Made by a program: the position numbers and the translations under genes
Source: Nitrospirota bacterium
GTDB lineage: Bacteria; Nitrospirota; Thermodesulfovibrionia; Thermodesulfovibrionales; UBA9159
DNA length: 44,163 nucleotides
Reading direction: 5' to 3'
Assembly (NCBI GenBank): GCA_023382175.1
Contig: JAMCQB010000051.1
Location: forward strand, 1-44,163
In this document: positions 6,392-15,070 of the stretch, one piece after another
Position numbering within the stretch: the first letter of the stretch is position 1
Layout: every line of letters begins with the position of its first letter
The notes under the pieces: generated by a model
What the model was told of the DNA's origin: nothing
The model's input: only the letters and a program-made list of their open reading frames with translations
The model's database searches: none

Positions 6392-8590
6392 TCACGGTGA
6401 CGTCCCGGTGAAATTCTGGCCAGTGACATTGGCCCCGCTTATGGTCGCTGTCCTGCTTGTGGGTGTGAAGGTATATCCTGTCCTGCTCGGCGTTATGGTA
6501 TATGTGCCATTGGCCAAGCCGGTGAAGGTGTAATTGCCGTTAGCGTCAGTGGTAGTCGTGCCCGTTCCTGCTCCGCTTAAAGTCATGGTAACTCCTGCCA
6601 AGGGGCTGCTTCCTCCCCCTCCTCCAAATCCACCACTTGTCGTCACCCTGCCTGAAATAGAGTATGTCGTAGCGCTTGGCGTCCCTGTGAAGTTCTGGCC
6701 TGTGACATTTGCCCCGCTTATGGTCGCTGTCCTGTTTGTGGGGCTGAAGGTATATCCTGTCTTGCTCGGCGTTACCGTATATGTGCCATTGGCAAGGCCG
6801 GTGAAGGTGTAATTGCCGCTGGCATCTGTCGTCGTCGTCCCTGATGCGGCCCCACTAAGGGTCATGGTCACACCTGATAGGGGGTTAACCCCATCCGTCA
6901 CTGTCCCTGAAATAGAGTATGTCGTAGCGCTTGGCGTCCCTGTGAAGTTCTGGCCTATGACATTGGCCCCGCTTATGGTCGCTGTCCTGCTTGTGGGGCT
7001 GAAGGTATATCCTGTCTTGCTCGGCGTTACCGTATATGTGCCATTGGCCAAGCCTGTGAAGGTGTAATTGCCGTTAGCGTCAGTGGTAGTCGTGCCCGTT
7101 CCTGCTCCGCTTAAAGTCATGGTAACTCCTGCCAAGGGGCTGCTTCCTCCTCCTCCTCCACCGCCACCTCCACCGCCGCCTGTCGTCACCCTGCCTGAAA
7201 TAGAGTAAGTCGTGCCTGCGCCTCCCACTGCTGCCAGAAGATCGATCCGTGGCGTGGTGACACCGCTTTTTGTGTCAGTATCAAGGACTCCGGTGCTCGT
7301 CATCCTCGTCACCACCTGGTCAGGGGTATCACCGGGGAATGCATTCGCTCCCTTAATCACCGCGATGGAACCCGCGATGTGGGGGGTGGCCATGGAGGTC
7401 CCTGAATAATTTGAAATTCCCCCGGCGTCAACATGCGCCCCTGGAGCCAACATGGTGAGAAAATAGGCGCTGTTGGAGAAACAGATCACTCTGTCGGGAG
7501 CGCTCGTCGCATCCGTGCAGGCGGACCAGTATTGCGCTCCATAATTTAAATCGTACACCGCGCCCACAGAGACCGCTGCAGGCACGCAGCCGGGTGAAGA
7601 TATCCTGTTCGTATAACCGTTGTTCCCTGAGGCGATGGCTGCGAGGATGCCTGCGAGCCTGGCATTAGAGACAGGAGTTGCAAATTCATCCCCTGCGCAG
7701 GGTGTGGTGGAACCCCCACCCCCAAGGCTCAGGTTCATTGCCACAATGTTGTAAGCAGCCTTGTTGGCAATGCACCAGTTGATGGCGGCAATGATGCGGT
7801 CGGAATAGGCAAAGCCGTCGCTTCTGAAAACATTCAGCGACGCCACCCTTGTATCCGGGGCAACCCCGAGGACGATTCCGGAAACATTGGAGGCGTGGTC
7901 GTTGAATGTTCCGTTGTCGAAATCCCGGGTGCATGAGATCTTGCATCCTGCGGGCGCAGCAGGAGGATTCGTATCCGAACAGAAACCCGGCGCCGGTGAA
8001 GTGCAGGTGCCGAAGGCGCCATTCGCATAATTAACCCTTTCATCGAGAACAGCAACAGTCGTCCCCGTCCCCACCATGCCCAATGCCGCAACCTGAGGCT
8101 GACGTATGAAAGGGAGGGTCGAAGCCAGCATGTGATATTTTTTCTCGTTCTCAAAAACCCTCACCACCTCAGGCCGTGCGAGGAGCTGTTCCATGGCGCC
8201 CAGGGAATTTACCCTCATGAAGACCATGGGGAGATGGCTGTAATCTGTTATGGTATCCTGCTCTCCTGCCGGAAGGAATCCCATGACCCCCTGTTTCAGC
8301 GCAGCATATCCTGCCTTCTTCATATCGAGGATCTCGGGGGTGTCATGGTCAGCGCCGATATTCCGGCGCATCGCTTCTGCCGCATTCTGGATGGCAGTGT
8401 CGTCAAAAAGCACAATGACCTCCTGGGGCTGGCCTGCGGCTATCGCATCAATAACAGCGGGGGGGGCCTTTTCAGTCCCTGCCCAAGCCTGTCCTGATGC
8501 ATTCCCAACGATAAAGACAGCAAAGACAAAGAGCAGGGTGCAGGAAAAAAACGTGCAGAATCTCCCGGGTTTCTTCTTGCCGTTAATCAT
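6392..8590 (-). CDS. Secreted subtilisin-like (S8) serine protease with three C-terminal repeats
   Basis: The protein is 732 residues. A signal peptide (about 1-37) is followed by an inhibitor-I9-like propeptide and an S8 catalytic domain (about 175-455). Catalytic residues can be read as Asp183 (VAVLDERV, where DTG is usual), His232 (NDHASNVSG, where HGTHVAG is usual), Asn323 (ASGNNG) and Ser399 (GTSMATPH). Three carboxypeptidase-regulatory-like beta-sandwich repeats follow (YSISG, GVTMTLSG, GNYTFTGLANGTYT), with poly-glycine insertions in repeats 1 and 3. Such repeats usually attach secreted enzymes to surfaces. The start has AAAGGAGGAG upstream. The unusual Asp and His contexts leave some doubt about activity. 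Confidence 0.9.
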   Translation of the reverse strand: MINGKKKPGRFCTFFSCTLLFVFAVFIVGNASGQAWAGTEKAPPAVIDAIAAGQPQEVIVLFDDTAIQNAAEAMRRNIGADHDTPEILDMKKAGYAALKQGVMGFLPAGEQDTITDYSHLPMVFMRVNSLGAMEQLLARPEVVRVFENEKKYHMLASTLPFIRQPQVAALGMVGTGTTVAVLDERVNYANGAFGTCTSPAPGFCSDTNPPAAPAGCKISCTRDFDNGTFNDHASNVSGIVLGVAPDTRVASLNVFRSDGFAYSDRIIAAINWCIANKAAYNIVAMNLSLGGGGSTTPCAGDEFATPVSNARLAGILAAIASGNNGYTNRISSPGCVPAAVSVGAVYDLNYGAQYWSACTDATSAPDRVICFSNSAYFLTMLAPGAHVDAGGISNYSGTSMATPHIAGSIAVIKGANAFPGDTPDQVVTRMTSTGVLDTDTKSGVTTPRIDLLAAVGGAGTTYSISGRVTTGGGGGGGGGGGGSSPLAGVTMTLSGAGTGTTTTDANGNYTFTGLANGTYTVTPSKTGYTFSPTSRTATISGANVIGQNFTGTPSATTYSISGTVTDGVNPLSGVTMTLSGAASGTTTTDASGNYTFTGLANGTYTVTPSKTGYTFSPTNRTATISGANVTGQNFTGTPSATTYSISGRVTTSGGFGGGGGSSPLAGVTMTLSGAGTGTTTTDANGNYTFTGLANGTYTITPSRTGYTFTPTSRTATISGANVTGQNFTGTSP
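6398..7205 (-). repeat. Three tandem in-frame coding repeats in the protease gene
   Basis: Each unit is about 80-90 codons. Units 1 and 3 share a stretch of roughly 100 bases (about 6515-6615 and 7050-7155) that is almost identical at the DNA level, including silent positions. Unit 2 lacks the poly-glycine insertion. This indicates recent duplication or gene conversion inside the gene. Confidence 0.8.
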
Positions 8591-8857
8591 CTGAACTCCT
8601 CCTTTGAACTTCTCCTTACTTTCCGGTAATCGGTTTCAAATGAGCGATAATAATTTAGCAATATTTGTGCCTGCATTTTGGATGGACACGTCCGTGAATA
8701 CGCTTTTTTTCCAGTTTACCATAATTGCCGGGATATTTCCCTTTCTTCTCGCCACCTATCCCACTGCCATGTCCTTCAGCTTATGATTTTCGGGAGAAAA
8801 CAGGAGGCCCTGCAGGATTTCCAGAGTGACCTTTGCAGAGATTGGCCAGGCAGAAGC

Positions 8858-9790
8858 CTATTTTTTTATGCTATGGAATTTCCGTGCAATTTTCCGGAAA
8901 ACACTTTCTTCCATGAGCCTGATCTGATTCTGCAGGTCAGAGATCGTCTCTTCATTCTTGTGAAGATCGGACGTCAGGCGTTCAATCAAACCATCCCTTT
9001 CTTTCACCTCTCCCTCTGCTGTCCTCATCTGGCATACCAGGGAGTCTGCGACCCTGATAGTGCTCAGCAGTCGGTCTTCTGGTGACGGGGGGGAGATGCT
9101 GCAGGTGAACCAATCGATTATATCTGAGAGGCCCTGACCGGTATTAAGGACCCAGAATGCCTCATAGTACGAATCCCTGAGTGTAAAGAGCGACCTGAAC
9201 CTGTTCAGGGACAGGACCGCGGAGGTAAAAATATCTTCCTTCTCAAGCATACTGTAATGATATTTGGCGAGGGCTTCCTTTTTTGTCTCTACCACTTTGC
9301 CGATGTCAATAAGGGTATTAAATCGAATCGGGTTGTATACTTCGTAGAAGACAACCTTGATTGAAGGGAACCTTTCGGCAAGTTCAATGCAGGCAAGTGC
9401 GGTTTCTGTATGGTCAGGATGTACATCAAAGGGAGAAGGGGAGAAGACCACCTGCGGCTTTTTGAGCATGAACAGCTCTGAGAGTTTTTCTCTTATTTCA
9501 TTCCTATGGTGCCGAAATTGTCCGTCAGGCACGTGGAAAAAGATTATATCCCTGACGCCGAGTATTTTCATGGCATCTTCAAGTTCACCCTTCCTCAGGT
9601 CAGCCTTATTGTCCCTGGACACATTGACAGCCTCCCCATCTGAAAGAGCGATCACCGTAAAATCAACCCTCTCAGAATAAAGGGCAATTGTTCCACCGCA
9701 CCCCAGTGTCTCATCATCGGGATGGGGTGAGAGAATCAGCGCCCTTTCAACATCAGGGAGTTCATAGAGGATGCCTTTCAATTCAGACAT
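8858..9790 (-). CDS. PIG-L family deacetylase with C-terminal coiled coil
   Basis: The protein is 310 residues. The zinc-binding motif SPHPDDETLGCGG (His23, Asp25, Asp26) and the second motif VHPDHTET (His124, Asp126, His127) define a PIG-L/LmbE-like enzyme, which removes N-acetyl groups from sugars such as GlcNAc-linked intermediates. After about residue 240 the protein becomes a heptad-like coiled coil (ERLTSDLHKNEETISDLQNQ) ending in a basic tail. A similar coiled coil occurs in the GT2/GT4 fusion at 28829-31528, suggesting a shared docking mode. It overlaps the upstream glycosyltransferase gene by 13 bases and is surely cotranscribed with it. Its substrate is probably a surface glycan; this is inferred. 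Confidence 0.9.
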   Translation of the reverse strand: MSELKGILYELPDVERALILSPHPDDETLGCGGTIALYSERVDFTVIALSDGEAVNVSRDNKADLRKGELEDAMKILGVRDIIFFHVPDGQFRHHRNEIREKLSELFMLKKPQVVFSPSPFDVHPDHTETALACIELAERFPSIKVVFYEVYNPIRFNTLIDIGKVVETKKEALAKYHYSMLEKEDIFTSAVLSLNRFRSLFTLRDSYYEAFWVLNTGQGLSDIIDWFTCSISPPSPEDRLLSTIRVADSLVCQMRTAEGEVKERDGLIERLTSDLHKNEETISDLQNQIRLMEESVFRKIARKFHSIKK

Positions 9791-10869
9791 AACATGTTCT
9801 TCATCCTCTCCTGCCAGACAGCCGCATCATAATTCTTCACTATTATATCCCTCCCTTTTTCAGAAATCTCTGCACAGAGGTATTCATCAGAAAAAAGCTT
9901 ATGGATTGAGTCTTTAATTTTACCAATAATCCCATTCTTATCCGTCCAGGCAATGGGAATAGACATGGTCGAAAAAGGCGCCATTAAGTAAATCCCTTCA
10001 AGAAACCCCACAGGGGCCCCTATTACCGGAAGCCCGGATGCCATGGCCTCTGCCGCAGCCAAACCGAACCCTTCGTACCTTGACGGGAAGAGCATGAAAT
10101 CAGAAAGGCTGTATATCTCTCTCATCTGTGTCCTGTTCAGTCCTGAAAGTGTGGTGATATTTTCACCCTCCGGAGGAGAGGTCTCCCCACCGGTAGAAGT
10201 GACAATAACCCAGTACAGGTCATTCAGCTCCTGCATCAACCGCTCAATAATATCTCTGCCCTTCGAGATTTCCCATCTGCCGACAAACAGGCCAACCTTC
10301 CGATTTCGGGGAACAGCATATTTATTCCTCAGTTCTTCCTTATCATGAAGTCTGAAGAAAAAGCCTGTGTCAACAGGATTCGGTATAACCTCTATGTCCC
10401 CGAGGCCATAATAGCCTTCGAGTTCTGATTTCACCCGGTCACTCACTGCAATGATCCTTGCCCCTGATGCAGAACTCCGTTCGAGCAACTCGCCAATGAC
10501 ATATCTTATTTCATAATAGGTGCTTAAGGGAACGAATCCTTTGAGCGCATCGGCATAACCGGCATGGGTTGAGTGGAAGATAGTAAATGTGTTCAGATTT
10601 TTCGGAAAGTATCCTCCCCCGTAATACCCGTTCGCCACAACAAAATCGTACGTGCCGGATCGCAGGGACAACAAGCTTCTGCCGGCGGTATATACCTGTC
10701 CGATAAACGCATGATAGAGATTATAGGCATTGCCGAACTCCGAAGCACAGATTACTTCGGCTTTCCTGTTCGACAGCTCGATTAAACCGATGAGGGTCTT
10801 TGTGAAGGTTTCTATCCCCCCTGTATAGGTAGATGGATGAAAACCTGTAAGTATCAGGGCGTTTTTCAT
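9778..10869 (-). CDS. GT4-family glycosyltransferase
   Basis: The protein is 363 residues with a GT-B fold pattern. The N-terminal domain begins ALILTGFHPSTYTGGIETF, with the usual glycine-rich acceptor-side loop. The C-terminal domain holds VGRWEISKGRDIIERLM and the EX7E-type motif EGFGLAAAEAMASGLPVIG, which contacts the nucleotide sugar. It transfers a sugar from an activated donor during polysaccharide or lipopolysaccharide assembly at the cytoplasmic membrane; the exact linkage cannot be read. It is the first gene of a two-gene unit with the PIG-L deacetylase and is divergent from the ABC exporter genes, with a 63-base AT-rich gap between them. Confidence 0.9.
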   Translation of the reverse strand: MKNALILTGFHPSTYTGGIETFTKTLIGLIELSNRKAEVICASEFGNAYNLYHAFIGQVYTAGRSLLSLRSGTYDFVVANGYYGGGYFPKNLNTFTIFHSTHAGYADALKGFVPLSTYYEIRYVIGELLERSSASGARIIAVSDRVKSELEGYYGLGDIEVIPNPVDTGFFFRLHDKEELRNKYAVPRNRKVGLFVGRWEISKGRDIIERLMQELNDLYWVIVTSTGGETSPPEGENITTLSGLNRTQMREIYSLSDFMLFPSRYEGFGLAAAEAMASGLPVIGAPVGFLEGIYLMAPFSTMSIPIAWTDKNGIIGKIKDSIHKLFSDEYLCAEISEKGRDIIVKNYDAAVWQERMKNMLCLN

Positions 10870-10932
10870 GGCACTAAATATCAGTAAAGCTCGCTGGTAA
10901 AGGAGAAAAAGTATAGTATATAATATATTTCG

Positions 10933-11700
10933 ATGTCAAACTTGCTGAATCTTGTCAAATATTTCCTTATTAAGGACATAAAGTCCAGATATGCCGGTTC
11001 AGGGCTCGGAATCTTCTGGACAATAATCCTGCCGGTATTTCAGATACTCCTCTACTGGTTTGTCTTCTCAACGGTCATGCGGGTGAGACCCTATTCGAAC
11101 GCCCAAATACCCTATGTCTACTTTCTCCTCTCGACCTTTTTTTTCTGGCTTTCCATCCCCGAGGGGATTTTGAAATCAGGAACGGTAATCATCGAGAATT
11201 CTGAACTGGTGAAAAAGGTTCCCTTTCCGACTATAGCCCTGCCGATATCGGTAACGCTCTCCGCTTATTTGCACAACATGATCGGGGTCGTCTTTTTTGT
11301 CCTTATCTATGCTGTTTCCGGGTTATCACACCTCCATTTGTTTCTCATAATACCTGTGCTCGTTCTCCAACTCCTGTTTTCTGTGGGGGCAGGTATGTTC
11401 ATGGCAGCAATTGTATCCTACGTGAGAGACCTCCAGCAGGTAATGGGATATGTGCTCCAGGGGATGTTCTTTTTATCCCCCGTGCTCTATAGTCTTGACG
11501 CCATTCCTGAGAGATTCAGAAGCCTTGCATACCTGAACCCTGTCACCATTTATATTGAGTCCTACCACACAATAATATTCCAGAAGGCGTTCCCGGGTTT
11601 GTGGCACGTGGTGGGGATGGTCTGTATTTCCGCTTTGTTTTTGTTCCTCGGTATAAAGGTCTTTAACAGGCTGAACGAAGGCTTTGCAGACATACTCTAA
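10933..11700 (+). CDS. Polysaccharide ABC exporter permease (Wzm/TagG type)
   Basis: The protein is 255 residues with about six membrane segments and the ABC-2 permease features of O-antigen or teichoic-acid exporters. The N-terminus reads LVKYFLIKDIKSRYAGSGLG, followed by FWTIILPVFQILLYWFVF and, near the end, SYVRDLQQVMGYVLQGMFFLSPVLYS. It forms the membrane channel with the ATPase encoded just after it. No Shine-Dalgarno sequence is visible before the ATG. A TATAAT (10919-10924) lies only eight bases upstream, so a leaderless transcript is possible, but no good -35 is present. Confidence 0.92.
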   Translation: MSNLLNLVKYFLIKDIKSRYAGSGLGIFWTIILPVFQILLYWFVFSTVMRVRPYSNAQIPYVYFLLSTFFFWLSIPEGILKSGTVIIENSELVKKVPFPTIALPISVTLSAYLHNMIGVVFFVLIYAVSGLSHLHLFLIIPVLVLQLLFSVGAGMFMAAIVSYVRDLQQVMGYVLQGMFFLSPVLYSLDAIPERFRSLAYLNPVTIYIESYHTIIFQKAFPGLWHVVGMVCISALFLFLGIKVFNRLNEGFADIL

Positions 11701-11701
11701 A

Positions 11702-12868
11702 ATGGAAATTTCCGTAATAACCACAAAGGATCTCATAAAAGCCTACAAATTATATGCGAAGCCGATAGACAGGCTTAAAGAAATACTCTTCCGCAAACAA
11801 TATCACAGCGAATTCGTTGCCCTTGACAGGATGAACATTGAGGTGAAGAAAGGAGAGACCTTCGGCATCATCGGAGAAAACGGGGCAGGGAAGTCTACCC
11901 TCTTGAAAATAATATCGAGAACCCTTAAACAGACAGAGGGTGAAGTGCATATTCAGGGGAGGGTCTCCTCTTTGCTTGAGCTCGGTTCGGGGTTTCATCC
12001 TGAGTTTACCGGCATGGAGAATATATACTTTTACGGTTCCCTTCTCGGTATATCCCCTCTGGAGATGAAACAGAAGGTTGAAGATATAATCTCCTTTGCC
12101 GACATAGGTGAGCACATCAACTATCCCCTCAAGACCTATTCTTCGGGAATGTATGTGCGGCTCGCCTTTTCTGTTGCCATGGCCGTAGATCCCGACATCC
12201 TGATTGTGGATGAGGCGCTCTCTGTCGGGGATCTCTATTTTCAGAAAAAGAGCGCGGAGAAAATCCTCTCTTTTAAGGAGCAGGGGAAGACCATCGTCTT
12301 TTGCTCCCACAGCATGTACTATATCAACCGGTTGTGTGACAGGGTCATCTGGCTCAAGAATGGCCAGATTACTATGGAAGGCGCTCCCCATGCGGTTACA
12401 CAGGCATATGAAACATATCAGTTGAAAAAAGAGGCGGTTAATCGGAGTGAAACAGCAGAGGCAACACCTGCTGTCGAGTCTGCGTCACCATCTCTGGTGT
12501 TGATCCGGAACATCATTGTTACTCCCTTTCCGACGGTGAGATGCGGCGACGACCTGAATATCGAGATGGAAATCATGGCCCGGGACAATGCTCAATCCTA
12601 TCAGGTAGCGGCTATCCTTAAGAGAATAGACGGAATAGACATCATCGGGATAGGAACAAAAGAGTATGAGCCTTTGCACGGCAGCAGGAGAGTTAATCTC
12701 TGTTTCCCATCCCTCCAGTTAAAAGAAGGCACTTTTTTCGTTGAGCTCTATGCAATGGATGAGCAATTTGTGCATATCTTTGACATGAAGGCGTCGAATC
12801 CTTTCACTATACCCAAGGAGAGTGTTGAATTAGGTTTCATCAATATCCCTTATCGATGGACAATCTGA
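11702..12868 (+). CDS. Polysaccharide ABC exporter ATPase with C-terminal domain (Wzt type)
   Basis: The protein is 388 residues from the ATG at 11702, which starts one base after the permease stop; a TTG at 11684 would overlap that gene and is less likely. The nucleotide-binding domain has Walker A GENGAGKST, the signature YSSGMYVRLAFS and Walker B ILIVDEALS with an H-loop (FCSHS). After about residue 245 comes an extra domain of ~140 residues with beta-sandwich character (SLVLIRNIIVTPFPTVRCGD). In Wzt proteins such a domain recognises the modified non-reducing end of the O-antigen before export. The modification here could be methylation or acylation, given the methyltransferase and acetyltransferase genes downstream; that is inferred. 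Confidence 0.93.
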   Translation: MEISVITTKDLIKAYKLYAKPIDRLKEILFRKQYHSEFVALDRMNIEVKKGETFGIIGENGAGKSTLLKIISRTLKQTEGEVHIQGRVSSLLELGSGFHPEFTGMENIYFYGSLLGISPLEMKQKVEDIISFADIGEHINYPLKTYSSGMYVRLAFSVAMAVDPDILIVDEALSVGDLYFQKKSAEKILSFKEQGKTIVFCSHSMYYINRLCDRVIWLKNGQITMEGAPHAVTQAYETYQLKKEAVNRSETAEATPAVESASPSLVLIRNIIVTPFPTVRCGDDLNIEMEIMARDNAQSYQVAAILKRIDGIDIIGIGTKEYEPLHGSRRVNLCFPSLQLKEGTFFVELYAMDEQFVHIFDMKASNPFTIPKESVELGFINIPYRWTI

Positions 12869-12903
12869 AAGTCATATCATGTCTGTCTGAAGCATAAGGA
12901 CAA

Positions 12904-13093
12904 GCATAAGGGGGTGTGCGACAAATTTATTGGTAATTACCGTAAATGCTGAAAGCATAAGATTGCTTCGCTCCGCTCGCAATGACAAAAGCGAGGCATT
13001 GCGCCATGTTACCGTCATTGCGAGGAGAGAAGCGACGAAGCAATCTCCTCAGTGGCGGAGCTACCAATATTTTTGTCGCACACCCGCATAAGG
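12904..13093. mobile_element. MITE-like element with terminal inverted repeats and target duplication
   Basis: A 174-bp non-coding element (12912-13085) has inverted ends of 24 bp with 22 matches (GGGTGTGCGACAAA and then ATTGGTA). It is flanked by an exact 8-bp direct repeat, GCATAAGG, at 12904-12911 and 13086-13093, as expected for a target-site duplication. Inside are two inverted arms of the ATTGCTTCG...CGCAATGAC type (about 12961-12986 and 13014-13045), so the whole element can fold into a long hairpin. It has no coding capacity and sits between the exporter and the methyltransferase. The parent transposase is not in the window. Confidence 0.8.
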
Positions 13094-13179
13094 GGCACGC
13101 ATGGACAAATAGTCGAATATAGTGTATATTTATTGAGAAATATTTTGAGCAGCCCAGCACATTCACTATTAAAAAACAG

Positions 13180-13968
13180 ATGGAAAATCCATTTAAAGAA
13201 CTTATAAAAACACTTGAGTTCCCTTTCTGTTATTATGCATACGCAATTGACCGTGATGGGCTGATAGACTATTTCCATTACGGGCTCTGGGAAACTGGCA
13301 CAAATGGATTGAAGGAGGCCCAGGAAAACCTTGCTTCCCTGATGAAATCCTTAATACCTGACGGCGTGAAAAGGATTCTTGATGTTGGATGCGGATTAGG
13401 CAGGACGACTCGTGACCTGACAGCAGCAGGCTATGATGTGATCGGAATATCCCCCGACACGAGACTTATGGAAATGGCAAAGGCAAAGTACAGGGAATGC
13501 AGTTCCAGACTCATAGTATCGTCCTTTGAGGATTACAGGAGTGTGGATTCCTTTGACCTGATCCTTTTCCAGGAGTCATCCCAGTACATAAAGGATCTGA
13601 ATTTTTTATTCTCGCACTGTGGTAAACTTCTGGATAAAAAGGGCTATATATTAATGTGCGATGAAATCCGATACGAAAATTCCGATGACGCCCCTTTCCA
13701 TGAAAAGAAGAGGCTTGAAAAGATTGCTCATGAATACGGTTTTAATATGGTGCATAACGAAAATATAACAGGAAGGGTGCTGGAGACAAGAAACCTTGCA
13801 TTGAGATTACTTACTGTGAACAGAGACTCTATTATCAATGAACTTTCACCAGTCAGAGAAAATGTGCGGCAAGAAATCGAGTTTTTGATCGAGGGGTGGA
13901 AGTCACACACCGCAATGTTCGAACGTAATATGTTTGGATACGAGGTGTTTCTATTTCAGGGCTCCTGA
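13180..13968 (+). CDS. SAM-dependent methyltransferase (class I)
   Basis: The protein is 262 residues. Motif I is clear (RILDVGCGLGRTTRDL, about residues 62-77). It is followed by the acidic ribose contact region (VIGISPDTRLMEMA) and the later FDLILFQESSQYI and GYILMCDE strands, the usual order of a class I Rossmann methyltransferase. The C-terminal ~90 residues (ITGRVLETRNLALRLLTV and onward) are helical and probably bind substrate. A glycan substrate is likely from context (exporter upstream, acetyltransferase downstream) but not shown by sequence. The start has no strong ribosome-binding site, and the MITE lies about 95 bases upstream. Confidence 0.85.
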   Translation: MENPFKELIKTLEFPFCYYAYAIDRDGLIDYFHYGLWETGTNGLKEAQENLASLMKSLIPDGVKRILDVGCGLGRTTRDLTAAGYDVIGISPDTRLMEMAKAKYRECSSRLIVSSFEDYRSVDSFDLILFQESSQYIKDLNFLFSHCGKLLDKKGYILMCDEIRYENSDDAPFHEKKRLEKIAHEYGFNMVHNENITGRVLETRNLALRLLTVNRDSIINELSPVRENVRQEIEFLIEGWKSHTAMFERNMFGYEVFLFQGS

Positions 13969-14014
13969 GACGCGCCTTAGAGATTATTTTATCTTTATCA
14001 TGTGAGGAATCTGT

Positions 14015-14962
14015 ATGTCAGAAGCGTCATTAACAATCCGCATTTATGAAAAAGGCGATGAGTATGGTATCGTCAGACTCTTCAAAGATATCTTCGGCAG
14101 GGAGATGACCCTCGAGGAGTGGAGATGGAAATACACGGGCCGGAGCAAGAAGGTTTACTCTACAGTTGCGGTGACAGATTCTGAGGGAGTTGTTGCCCAT
14201 TATGGATGCATGCTCCATCGCATGATTTATCAGGGCAAGGAAGTTTATGGCCTCGCAATTGGGGATGTCATGGTTCATCCAAAATTCAGGGGAACAAAGA
14301 TATTCAAAAAGATAGCTGCGCTGGCCCCCCTGGAGATGGTAAGAGACGGCATTATCCTCGGATACGGATTCCCCAACGAAAGGGCTATGCTCCTTCCTGA
14401 AAAGCTCGGTCTTTACGAAAAGATTGAGGATGTATTTGAGGCGGGCGCGGAGGCTGATCTTACGAACAACCCCGGTCGTTTTATTTATAAATTCTTCCCC
14501 TTGAGGTATGATGACAGCCGGATTGACGCCCTGTGGGAATCTGTGAAAAGAGAGATAAGACTCGGCGTTGTCAGAGACAGAGAATATCTTGCATGGAGAT
14601 ACCAGGGGCATCCCTTTTATAAATACGAATTATGGGGACTGAAAAAACGATGGGGGAATAAACTTACAGGGCTTGCTGTCCTGAGGAGAGACGGAGAGAG
14701 GATATTGATAATTGATTTTGTCTGTAGTATCGATATGCTAAACATCCTCTTTCAAAAAATAGGGAACTATTCTTATTCAACCGGCATTAAAACCCTCAAG
14801 CTCTGGTTCCCCGGGTATCTGAAGAATACACTTGGTGAGATGGGCTTCCATATAAACCTCTCCGGCACCTGCATTCCACGAACAACCCACGAAAGAACCC
14901 TCACAAAGAGTGAGATGGAAGGACAATTCTTCTACACTATGGGGGATACGGACTTTCTGTAA
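14015..14962 (+). CDS. GNAT-family N-acetyltransferase
   Basis: The protein is 315 residues. The N-terminal half shows a GNAT fold: LTIRIYEKGDEYGIVRLFKD, a middle strand (GLAIGDVMVHPKFRG), and the acetyl-CoA loop KFRGTKIFKKIA (motif A), followed by GYGFPNERAML. The C-terminal half looks like a second, degenerate GNAT-like unit, as seen in two-domain acetyltransferases. GAGG lies about eight bases before the ATG. It follows the methyltransferase by 46 bases on the same strand and may act in the same glycan modification pathway. The substrate is unknown. Confidence 0.8.
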   Translation: MSEASLTIRIYEKGDEYGIVRLFKDIFGREMTLEEWRWKYTGRSKKVYSTVAVTDSEGVVAHYGCMLHRMIYQGKEVYGLAIGDVMVHPKFRGTKIFKKIAALAPLEMVRDGIILGYGFPNERAMLLPEKLGLYEKIEDVFEAGAEADLTNNPGRFIYKFFPLRYDDSRIDALWESVKREIRLGVVRDREYLAWRYQGHPFYKYELWGLKKRWGNKLTGLAVLRRDGERILIIDFVCSIDMLNILFQKIGNYSYSTGIKTLKLWFPGYLKNTLGEMGFHINLSGTCIPRTTHERTLTKSEMEGQFFYTMGDTDFL

Positions 14963-15006
14963 TACGTATTATTGTGTTTGAGTTTATTCAACAACCGCGT
15001 TAGGCA

Positions 15007-15035
15007 TGCAGGGCGGGAAGCTATCCTGCCCTGCA
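15007..15035. terminator. Hairpin between convergent genes
   Basis: A stem of 12 bp with one G-T pair (15007-15018 with 15024-15035) and a five-base loop lies midway between the stops of the acetyltransferase gene and the oppositely oriented lipoprotein gene. There is no clear T-tract. Confidence 0.55.
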
Positions 15036-15070
15036 CTATATGAGCCTTCAATCAATCAGTCACCAGGGAA

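Noticed and set aside
6392-7205. Regularly spaced repeats that could suggest a CRISPR array
   Set aside because: The units are ~250 bases long, in frame and encode beta-sandwich domains of the protease. No short direct repeats with unique spacers are seen anywhere in the window.
8591-8857. The 267-base gap between the protease and PIG-L genes
   Set aside because: I looked for a promoter of the protease gene and a terminator of the PIG-L gene and found neither with convincing sequence. The small plus-strand frames are random.
10919-10924. Perfect TATAAT just before the exporter permease gene
   Set aside because: It lies only eight bases before the ATG and has no -35 at a suitable distance, so I do not list it as a promoter. 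A leaderless transcript is possible but unsupported.
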